Shown: positions 31,652 through 39,417 of the stretch, piece after piece
Numbering within the stretch: the stretch's first letter is position 1
Layout: every line of letters begins with the position of its first letter
Assembly: GCA_937858825.1 (NCBI GenBank)
Contig: CALMAI010000046.1
Location: forward strand, 1 to 39,417
Direction: 5' to 3'
DNA length: 39,417 nt
From: an uncultured Candidatus Peregrinibacteria bacterium
Lineage (GTDB): Bacteria > Patescibacteriota > Gracilibacteria > UBA1369
Made by a program: the position numbers and the translations under genes
The notes under the pieces: generated by a model
What the model saw: the letters and a program-made list of their open reading frames with translations, nothing else
Told to the model about the DNA's origin: nothing
Databases searched by the model: none

Positions 31652-32065
31652 ATGAGCAATCCAGATTACACTTATCCAATTGATCCATTTGAATCACCTG
31701 ACGTTCCTGAAGCTAAGATTGTTACCGAGGCTGAAACTATTATTGTTCAGGAGATTGATTTGGCAGCGAAAAACGATGTACCAGTAGAAGTTCATTCTGA
31801 TCTACAGAATTGCCCTAAATTGGAGGCCACTCAGTATATTATTTCTGCACTCGATGAAGGTGCGGCGCAGTCATATGCGCGAGGTCTAAAAACCCGTCTT
31901 CGTGACTGGGTTGAACATGATGAGAATGAAGATCCTTCTCTTGAAGTTTCTGTTGATGGGAATAAAGTGATTGTTACATCGCTGGATGGTCGACCGATTC
32001 ACGATATTTCACTGATGGCGTCTCATATTGCGTCTTCGGTCCGGTCAACGGCCTTCAAAAAATAA
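31652..32065 (+). CDS. Small acidic protein of unknown function
   Basis: 137 residues, not recognised. Residues 1-60 are acidic, Pro/Glu-rich and probably disordered (PIDPFESPDVPEAKI). Residues 62-137 look like a small alpha/beta domain: a helix ATQYIISALDEGAAQSYARGLKTRL, strands LEVSVDGNKVIVTSL, a DGRPIHDI turn and a final helix LMASHIASSVRS. There is no signal peptide or membrane segment. The downstream glycosyltransferase gene has its own promoter. Confidence 0.7.
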   Translation: MSNPDYTYPIDPFESPDVPEAKIVTEAETIIVQEIDLAAKNDVPVEVHSDLQNCPKLEATQYIISALDEGAAQSYARGLKTRLRDWVEHDENEDPSLEVSVDGNKVIVTSLDGRPIHDISLMASHIASSVRSTAFKK

Positions 32066-32071
32066 GGTTCG

Positions 32072-32100
32072 TTTACTTCACGCTCGCAAATCGTTACAAT
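32072..32100 (+). promoter_or_regulatory. Promoter of the second glycosyltransferase, leaderless
   Basis: TTTACT, 17 bases, TACAAT. The ATG at 32099 begins inside the minus-10 box, so the start must be the ATG at 32108, 7 bases after the box and at the predicted transcription start. Confidence 0.65.
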
Positions 32101-32107
32101 GCAACGT

Positions 32108-33223
32108 ATGAAAGTTGCTCTTGTTCATGATTTTCTGTTGAAGTTGGGGGGCGCTGAGCGGGTGCTTGAGGTGTTCGCTTCAATGTACCCGGATGCTCCG
32201 ATTTTTACGCTTTTGTATGATGAAGAAAAGTGTGGATCTGTGTTTCCGAAGGAACGTGTGCAGACGTCGTTTTTGCAAAAACTGCCAGGTTTTGTGCGGA
32301 GTCGGCAGCGGTATCTTTTTCCCTTGATGCCGCGGGCGATTGAGTCGTTTGATTTTTCTGAGTACGATCTGATTTTAAGTTCGAGTAATGCGTATGCGCA
32401 TGGGATTTTAACGCCATCGCATTCGCTTCATATTAGTTATTGTCATTCGCCAATGCGTTATGCCTGGGATTACACGCATGAATATATGGATGAGCAGAAT
32501 GTTGGCACGGTGAAATCCTATGTGGCATCAAAGCTTATTCATGGAGTTCGTTATTGGGATCAGATTGCGGCCGACAGGGCGGATGTGTACATTGCCAATT
32601 CTGATCATGTTCGAAAGAGAATCAAAAAATATTATCGGCAGGATGCGGATGTTATTTATCCTCCGGTTCGAACCAGTAAGTTTCGGGCATCGGATTCGAA
32701 TGAAGATTATTTTTTAATCGTTTCGGCGCTTACTCCTTTTAAGAAAATTGATCGTGCTGTGCAGCTGTTTAATAAGATTCAGAAACGGCTCGTGGTGATT
32801 GGCGGGGGAAATCAGGAAGAGTATTTAAAGGCAATGGCCGGGCCAACTGTGGATATTCTTGGACGGAAAGATGACGCGACTGTGCGGGAATATTTGAGCA
32901 ATTGCCGGGCTTACGTTATGCCGGCGGAGGAGGATTTTGGGATTGCCCCGGTAGAGGCGATGGCTTGTGGAAAGCCTGTGCTGGCTTATGGGGCGGGCGG
33001 AGTTCTGGAAACAGTCATCCCCGGAAAAACAGGAGAACTTTTTTATGATCCTTCTCTGGCTTCTATGGAAGATGCTCTTGGACGATTGATTGTTAACGAG
33101 CCTGACTACAATCCAAATGTTATCCGAAGGCATGCTCTCCAGTTCTCTGAAAAGAAATTTCAGGAACACATGCAATCGTTCATCCAGGAAAAGGTTTCAC
33201 AGTCTGGGCTTTTTTTAGTATAG
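32108..33223 (+). CDS. GT4-family glycosyltransferase (second)
   Basis: 371 residues from the ATG at 32108 (MKVALVHDFLLKLGGAERVLE, the family start); the ATG three codons upstream lies in the promoter. Donor-domain motifs: FLIVSALTPFKKIDRAV, VVIGGGNQEEYL, ILGRKDDATVREYLSNC, and MPAEEDFGIAPVEAMACGKPVLAYGAGG with the EX7E pair. The protein is close to the WcaI/WbaZ-type mannosyl- or rhamnosyltransferases that contain SYCHSPMRYAWDY, an acceptor-side signature seen here. It probably adds a sugar to a lipid-linked or surface glycan; donor not determinable. Confidence 0.91.
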   Translation: MKVALVHDFLLKLGGAERVLEVFASMYPDAPIFTLLYDEEKCGSVFPKERVQTSFLQKLPGFVRSRQRYLFPLMPRAIESFDFSEYDLILSSSNAYAHGILTPSHSLHISYCHSPMRYAWDYTHEYMDEQNVGTVKSYVASKLIHGVRYWDQIAADRADVYIANSDHVRKRIKKYYRQDADVIYPPVRTSKFRASDSNEDYFLIVSALTPFKKIDRAVQLFNKIQKRLVVIGGGNQEEYLKAMAGPTVDILGRKDDATVREYLSNCRAYVMPAEEDFGIAPVEAMACGKPVLAYGAGGVLETVIPGKTGELFYDPSLASMEDALGRLIVNEPDYNPNVIRRHALQFSEKKFQEHMQSFIQEKVSQSGLFLV

Positions 33224-33224
33224 T
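33196..33224 (+). promoter_or_regulatory. Promoter of the SLH-CHRD gene
   Basis: TTCACA, 17 bases, TATAGT, overlapping the end of the glycosyltransferase gene. The leader is about 24 bases and T-rich. Confidence 0.65.
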
Positions 33225-33254
33225 GGCAAAAGTATTTTTTAATCTTTTTACTTT

Positions 33255-33944
33255 ATGTTGAAAAGAGTTTTAGCGACTGTTGCCGTTGCCAGCATGGCGA
33301 TTGCCTCTGTTGCCTTTGCCCAATCCGTGTTCTCGGATGTGCCTTCAGATCACTGGGCCGCTGACAGTATTATGTGGGTGAGCGACGCAGAAATTATGAC
33401 CGGACCTGGTGATATGCCAGGAATGTTCGATCCAGCTGGACTTGTTAATCGTGCACAACTGGCCACTGTTCTTGATCGTTATGATCAAAGTGTGATGGAG
33501 AAGATGGCTATGATGGAAAGCGATATGGCACTGATGCAGGAACAGATTGATGCTATGGAAGCTATGCTTGCTGATAGCTCTGATACTTCCTACTTCAATG
33601 CTTCACTTGATGGAGACCAGGAGGTTCCTGCTGTAACGACTACCGGAACTGGATCTGCACTCTTCGAACTTGAAGGTAATGATCTTTGGTACAGCATCGA
33701 AGTAATGGATCTTTCTGGAGATGTTGACGCTGCTCATATCCATGAAGCTATGGAAGGTGAAAATGGTGATGTTGTTCACGAAATCACTTTCGATGGAACT
33801 ACCGCTGAAGGATGGTGGATGGATCTTACTGAAGAGCAGATCACTACACTCATGGCGGATGGATTCTATGTCAATGTTCACACTATGGATAACCCAGACG
33901 GGGAAATCCGTGGACAAATCATGATGGATTCTGCTGCTGGGTAA
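33255..33944 (+). CDS. Surface protein with one SLH-like domain and a CHRD domain
   Basis: 229 residues. The signal peptide ends at about A22 (FAQ). Residues 25-75 match one S-layer-homology unit: FSDVPSDHWAADSIMWVSDAEIM, then FDPAGLVNRAQLATVLDRY. A methionine-rich coiled coil (about 80-105) follows. Residues 112-229 are a CHRD domain: YFNASLDGDQEVPAV, LWYSIEV, AAHIHEA, and FYVNVHTMDNPDGEIRGQI. CHRD is named from chordin and is widespread in bacterial surface proteins; its ligand is unknown. SLH units bind cell-wall polymers, usually in threes, so a single unit may need oligomers. A strong promoter and a hairpin terminator (33966-33997) suggest an abundant, separately regulated protein. Confidence 0.88.
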   Translation: MLKRVLATVAVASMAIASVAFAQSVFSDVPSDHWAADSIMWVSDAEIMTGPGDMPGMFDPAGLVNRAQLATVLDRYDQSVMEKMAMMESDMALMQEQIDAMEAMLADSSDTSYFNASLDGDQEVPAVTTTGTGSALFELEGNDLWYSIEVMDLSGDVDAAHIHEAMEGENGDVVHEITFDGTTAEGWWMDLTEEQITTLMADGFYVNVHTMDNPDGEIRGQIMMDSAAG

Positions 33945-33965
33945 AGCCGGTATTGCGATAAATAA

Positions 33966-33997
33966 AAGAGCCCTGGGATCAATGATCCGGGGCTCTT
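33966..33997. terminator. Two-way terminator between convergent genes
   Basis: AAGAGCCC pairs with GGGCTCTT (8 bp), and an inner GGATC pairs with GATCC around loop AAT, with a T-G pair and one bulge between. On the minus strand the U-rich TTTATTTATC follows; on the plus strand a looser T-rich stretch. It serves the SLH-CHRD gene and the 34011-34394 gene. Confidence 0.75.
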
Positions 33998-34010
33998 CTT
34001 GTTGATTCCT

Positions 34011-34394
34011 TTATCGTCCCAGAAGGTCGTGAACTCGCTTTGCAGCCATAGCAATAGAGGCGTCAGCTGCATTCTTTTGAAGACGCTCTGCCAGTTTGTC
34101 ATGGGCAGCAGCGAGCTTGAGGTATCGAAGAATGTTTTTTTGATTTCCCATCTTTGAAAAGTGTTGGGTGTTCTTCTTGGCCTGAGCAGCAAGTCCATCT
34201 GGACCTTTCAGGCTTGCTCCTTCTTTGTGCTGATTCAGAACTTCCCGCACCTCTCCTTCAAGAGCGCCGTGGTGGCCTGCATCAAGGTTTTGTTTGAGGT
34301 TTGTAATATGCTCGTCCAGTTGTGCCCTGGCTGCATCACGGAGTTCGCTTGCTTCGTTTTTTATAGTTACACTATCTTTATTTTTGCTTTGCAT
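34011..34394 (-). CDS. All-helical charged protein of unknown function
   Basis: 127 residues, not recognised. The protein is rich in Ala, Lys, Asn, Gln and His, with helical stretches ASELRDAARAQLDEHITNLKQNL, HGALEGEVREVLNQHK, KNILRYLKLAAAHDKLAERL and ASIAMAAKRVHDLLG. There is no signal peptide, membrane segment or cysteine. It has its own promoter and the shared terminator, so it is a single-gene transcript divergent from dnaX. Confidence 0.72.
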   Translation of the reverse strand: MQSKNKDSVTIKNEASELRDAARAQLDEHITNLKQNLDAGHHGALEGEVREVLNQHKEGASLKGPDGLAAQAKKNTQHFSKMGNQKNILRYLKLAAAHDKLAERLQKNAADASIAMAAKRVHDLLGR

Positions 34395-34446
34395 GTGTAT
34401 TTTTGTTTAAAGATTTTTTTTGATCTGATGAAAATCAAATCCTGAT

Positions 34447-34475
34447 ATTGTAGCATTTTTCCTTCACCAAAACAA
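34447..34475 (-). promoter_or_regulatory. Promoter of the 34011-34394 gene
   Basis: TTGTTT, 17 bases, TACAAT on the minus strand. The leader would be about 46 bases. Confidence 0.55.
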
Positions 34476-34489
34476 TGGGGCTGCGTCAA

Positions 34490-34518
34490 TTGATAGTGAC
34501 GCAGTGGTTTGCTACAAT
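34490..34518 (+). promoter_or_regulatory. Promoter of dnaX
   Basis: TTGATA, 17 bases, TACAAT. The leader is about 14 bases, without SD, before the ATG at 34539. The in-frame-shifted frame from 34475 is excluded by this promoter. Confidence 0.7.
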
Positions 34519-34538
34519 GAGCTCCCGTAAGAATTTTT

Positions 34539-36140
34539 ATGTCTCTTTATCGAAAGTATCGGCCGCAGACCTTCGCGCATTTGGTGGGACAGGATCATGT
34601 GAGTCAGACACTTTTGAGTGCTTTGAAATTGGGGCGCGTGAGTCACGCGTACCTTTTTACCGGACCACGTGGTACGGGAAAGACTTCTTCAGCCCGATTG
34701 GTTGCCAAGGCTTTGAACTGTCTGGATGAGTCGAGCGTGGAGCCGTGTAATAAGTGTGAGATTTGTACTGAAATTGCAGAGGGAAGGCTCATCGACATTA
34801 TTGAAATTGATGCGGCTTCCAACCGTGGAATTGATGAGATGCGGGACCTACGGGAAAAGATCAACTTTGCTCCAACCCGGGCAAAGGTAAAAGTGTACAT
34901 CATTGATGAAGTCCACATGCTCACGAAAGAGGCTTTTAATGCTCTTTTGAAGACATTGGAGGAACCGCCGGAACATGTTTATTTTGTGCTCGCGACAACG
35001 GAAGTTCATAAAATTCCAGAGACTATTTTGTCACGGTGTCAGCGTTTTGACTTTCAGCGGATTCCGGTGAAAGTGCTTGTGGATCGACTTTCTTTTATTG
35101 CCAAAGAGGAGAAGATTGAGGTTGAAGAAAAGGCATTGGAAATGATTGCTCATCATGCCGAAGGTGGACTTCGGGACGCGATTGGTTTGCTTGAACAGAT
35201 GGCTGCAGATGGTTCATTGACGGTTGAAAGGGTTTCTTCGGTTCTGGGAATTGGTGGGTTTGAAAGTCTGGAACAGTTATATGATTTTTTGGAGAAGAAT
35301 GATGCTGGAGCGGCTTTGAAAGAGATTGATGAACTGTATATGAAGGGGCATGATCTGGCCTATTTCAATAAGCGATTTTTGGAATTTCTACGTGAAAAGA
35401 TGATTGATAGCGTGATGGGGAAAAATACTACTTTAACGAATCGGATTCTTGAATATATTGATGCTTTTCAAAAGGCTTCAGAGCGGGCGCGTCTGAGTTC
35501 TATTCCGCAGTTACCACTGGAGATGGCTGCTGTGTCCTGTTGCGTTGGTACGGCTCAAAAAGTGGTTGCCGTGAAGGATCAATCCTCTCCAAAACCTGTG
35601 CCGGATGAAAGCCCTGCTCCACCAACCATGAAACAAGAGCGGGTGCATAAGTCGATCCCTGTATCCGACTCCCCTCCAAAAGCGAAGGTTGAACTACCCG
35701 GCCCGGAATCTTCTGAAGATTCGGCTGAAAAAAAAAGCCTTGAATTAGATGCGATCAAACAACAATGGTCCCGGATTCTGGAAACCATTAAAAGTCCGAT
35801 TGCTCGGCGATCTGTTCAGCAGGCACAACCTTTTAAGACTGATGGGGTTTCTTTGATTTTGGCGTTTTCTACCAATTTCCATATGGAGAAAGTAATGACG
35901 CAACAACACCGGAACGATATTGAACATGCGATCCATGAAGTGACTGGGGTGAATATGAAACTTGCTGGAGAGATTCATGAGATTCAAAGACCTCCAGCCA
36001 AAAAAGAGTCGCGTGAGATTACCATGCCACCTTCCTCCACGAATTTGAATGATGTTCTCGCCTCTGGGGCCGAGGGGCAGGAAAGTTCAAAAGACCTGGC
36101 TGCCGAGGTGATGGATATGTTTGAGGGGGAGATGGTCTAG
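34539..36140 (+). CDS. dnaX: DNA polymerase III subunit gamma/tau
   Basis: 533 residues. This is the clamp-loader ATPase of the replisome. The AAA+ domain has Walker A GPRGTGKT (42-49), a zinc knot with C61, C70, C73 and C76, Walker B YIIDEVHML, sensor-1 FVLATTE with the SRC motif (ILSRCQRFDF), and sensor-2 GGLRDAIGLLEQ. A domain III follows to about 350. A Pro/Ser/Glu-rich linker (about 350-400) leads to a C-terminal domain (about 405-490) of the tau type. The protein is short for tau. It converges on ligA with a gap of 5 bases. No frameshift slippery run (A6-type) is obvious, but a run of eight A occurs near 35728-35735 within the linker region and could allow slippage to a gamma form. Confidence 0.96.
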   Translation: MSLYRKYRPQTFAHLVGQDHVSQTLLSALKLGRVSHAYLFTGPRGTGKTSSARLVAKALNCLDESSVEPCNKCEICTEIAEGRLIDIIEIDAASNRGIDEMRDLREKINFAPTRAKVKVYIIDEVHMLTKEAFNALLKTLEEPPEHVYFVLATTEVHKIPETILSRCQRFDFQRIPVKVLVDRLSFIAKEEKIEVEEKALEMIAHHAEGGLRDAIGLLEQMAADGSLTVERVSSVLGIGGFESLEQLYDFLEKNDAGAALKEIDELYMKGHDLAYFNKRFLEFLREKMIDSVMGKNTTLTNRILEYIDAFQKASERARLSSIPQLPLEMAAVSCCVGTAQKVVAVKDQSSPKPVPDESPAPPTMKQERVHKSIPVSDSPPKAKVELPGPESSEDSAEKKSLELDAIKQQWSRILETIKSPIARRSVQQAQPFKTDGVSLILAFSTNFHMEKVMTQQHRNDIEHAIHEVTGVNMKLAGEIHEIQRPPAKKESREITMPPSSTNLNDVLASGAEGQESSKDLAAEVMDMFEGEMV

Positions 36141-36145
36141 CCTTT

Positions 36146-38224
<2,079 letters not shown>

Positions 38225-38257
38225 TTAAGGATTTTATAAATCTTTCCTAGAGGTTTT

Positions 38258-38677
38258 ATGCCTGATGAAGATATCCAACAAAAAGAGGAGGCCACCAAAG
38301 AAATCCTGAAGCAGGCAAAAGTTGATTTGCCTGAAGAGGAACAGATGAAAATGGGAAAGCCGCTGAAGGATGATTCTGGCGTGAATCCGGCTGATCTGGA
38401 GTTTTTGCAGATGCTGATGAGCAAGATTGAGGATGGTGAGATCGATTTGCATGTACCAAGTTCGCTTCTGAATGAGCCTGTGTATGAAGCTCTTTCCGAG
38501 GAAGCACAGGGAAAAGCTGATTACAACGCCATGACGCTTCTTTCCACTATCCGGCAGATTCGGCAGTTGTGGGAGATGGGCGATAAGGAGTCGTATCAGA
38601 TTCAGAACCTTGTTCACCAGGTGCGTATGACGAAAGAGCGTCTGGAAGAGGTTGGTGGTGATATTTATATAATCTAA
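38258..38677 (+). CDS. Acidic helical protein of unknown function
   Basis: 139 residues, not recognised. The start is very acidic with lysines (PDEDIQQKEEATKEILKQ). Helices are predicted around ADLEFLQMLMSKIEDGEI, LLNEPVYEALSEEAQGK, NAMTLLSTIRQIRQLWEMG and YQIQNLVHQVRMTKERLEEV. There are no membrane segments or cysteines. It is followed after 4 bases by another acidic protein, so the pair is cotranscribed and may interact. AGAGG precedes the ATG. Confidence 0.75.
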   Translation: MPDEDIQQKEEATKEILKQAKVDLPEEEQMKMGKPLKDDSGVNPADLEFLQMLMSKIEDGEIDLHVPSSLLNEPVYEALSEEAQGKADYNAMTLLSTIRQIRQLWEMGDKESYQIQNLVHQVRMTKERLEEVGGDIYII

Positions 38678-38681
38678 TTTT

Positions 38682-39417
38682 ATGGCTGGAGAAGGCGAAA
38701 AACAGCTTGGGCAGGGGGCGCCTGAAGAGAAAGACAAGACTCCGGAAAAGGAGCCACAGAAGTCGGAAAAGGGCGTGCCAATTGATGCTGGAGATGAGAA
38801 AGGAGAGCAACCTGAAAAGAAAGAGGAAATCTCTTCTGATTTTGACCTGAAGGCTGAATTGGAAGATGTTCGGAATTTGAGCAATCAAGATTTGATGGCT
38901 CGACTTTTTGAAAAGCTTCAAAAGTTTTTGAAACGATTTTCGGATGGGAGCCTGGAGCAACTTTTTGGTTTGGGTGGGCCAATGTTTTCCAAAAAGGAGG
39001 TTCAGAACATTAAAGTCGATGTCGATAAGGCCGCAGAGCAGTTTGAGGCACCCGAAAAGGAAACGAATGAAACCAAAGTGGTGAAATTTGTATGTGATGC
39101 TTTGAATTTGCCAGTGAAGAAGGATGTTAACGCGCTGTGGTTTTCGCTCCAGAACAGTGAAGGGATCACTTATGAAAAAAATAAGGATCTTTTTACAGAT
39201 GAGAATGTCAAAGAGGGAGATGTTCTCTTCTTTCGCAAAGGGGAGGAATCAACCCCGTACTTAACTGCGATTGTGAGTAAAGTCGGGCCGCCAATCATGA
39301 TGAAATATGTGGATGAGAGTGGATCGGTGAAGGAGGAGGATGTTTTGAAATCTGATCTTTATGCCAAGGAGTGGTTTGGATTTATGAAAATCCCTCACAA
39401 TGATGAAAAGAAAGATG
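38682..39417 (+). CDS. Acidic protein of unknown function (partial, cut by right edge)
   Basis: At least 245 residues; no stop before the window ends. Residues 1-50 are Glu/Lys/Pro-rich and disordered. Helices lie at about 51-88 (ELEDVRNLSNQDLMARLFEKLQKF). From about 126 comes a compact alpha/beta domain: VVKFVCDALNLPVKKDVNALWFSL, VKEGDVLFFRKGEE, YLTAIVSKVGPPIMMKYV and EWFGFMKIP. The order helix with a cysteine, GDVLFF strand, and a V-like strand recalls NlpC/P60-like folds, but the cysteine is not in the DCSGF context and no catalytic histidine is clear, so this is only a hint. No signal peptide. It follows the previous gene by 4 bases. Confidence 0.78.
   Translation, partial: MAGEGEKQLGQGAPEEKDKTPEKEPQKSEKGVPIDAGDEKGEQPEKKEEISSDFDLKAELEDVRNLSNQDLMARLFEKLQKFLKRFSDGSLEQLFGLGGPMFSKKEVQNIKVDVDKAAEQFEAPEKETNETKVVKFVCDALNLPVKKDVNALWFSLQNSEGITYEKNKDLFTDENVKEGDVLFFRKGEESTPYLTAIVSKVGPPIMMKYVDESGSVKEEDVLKSDLYAKEWFGFMKIPHNDEKKD

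Noticed and set aside
38234-38884. Minus-strand 216-residue frame
   Set aside because: It is antisense to two plus-strand genes that have a near-perfect promoter and tight spacing; its Ser/Phe/Leu-rich content is typical of a shadow frame.

Overview
The window reads as gene-dense chromosomal DNA of a bacterium, most likely a member of the Candidate Phyla Radiation (Patescibacteria), possibly a Peregrinibacteria-like lineage. The grounds are short intergenic gaps, many promoters placed directly on or just before start codons, almost no Shine-Dalgarno (SD) sequences, an FtsA-like gene followed by a large protein of the type usually named baseplate-J-like in these genomes, a short bL32 without zinc cysteines, and many small secreted proteins without known function. 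TGA is used as a stop (for example at 15639-15641 and 30696-30698), so the UGA=Gly code of Gracilibacteria/Absconditabacteria does not apply. The lineage is an inference; no rRNA gene is present.

Layout. 1-5994 (minus): an operon of a SNF2-type helicase and two tandem paralogues built from 78-residue repeats, the second running off the left edge. 6089-7913: a membrane protein of the MscS/CmpX conserved-TM-helix type, then an anchored extracytoplasmic protein. 7910-10594 (minus): an operon BI-1 family protein, yceD, rpmF, nusB, rnc. 10717-11859: alanine racemase. 11880-12410: a GC-rich island with a strong minus-strand promoter, the only clear SD, a frame-disrupted small membrane protein and a perfect 14-bp palindrome. 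12503-15641: FtsA-like ATPase plus a membrane-anchored partner. 15642-16758: a structured intergenic stretch, a 70-residue protein and a stand-alone receiver-domain protein. 16824-22657: a surface-protein cluster (triple PKD protein, a fibre-like protein with an S74 self-cleaving chaperone, a related secreted protein, two cysteine-pair-repeat lipoproteins) with tRNA-Val(GAC) and a small coiled-coil protein between them. 22756-24584: ComF and a GT4 glycosyltransferase. 24613-28366 (minus): arginase, class-III aminotransferase and aldehyde dehydrogenase. 28423-31549: EF-Tu-domain-2-like protein, PolX, endonuclease IV. 31652-33944: small unknown, second GT4 enzyme, SLH-CHRD surface protein. 34011-39417: helical unknown, dnaX, ligA, and two unknown acidic proteins, the last cut by the right edge.

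The genes form a few coherent groups: RNA processing and ribosome (rnc, nusB, rpmF, yceD), DNA replication and repair (dnaX, ligA, polX, nfo), cell wall and division (alr, FtsA-like), a probable arginine-to-glutamate route, and a cell-surface set. The least explained parts are the helicase/repeat-protein operon at the left, the GC-rich island, and the surface fibre and lipoprotein families. No stretch above about 300 bases lacks a gene. Functions are assigned from motifs read by eye, with no database search.
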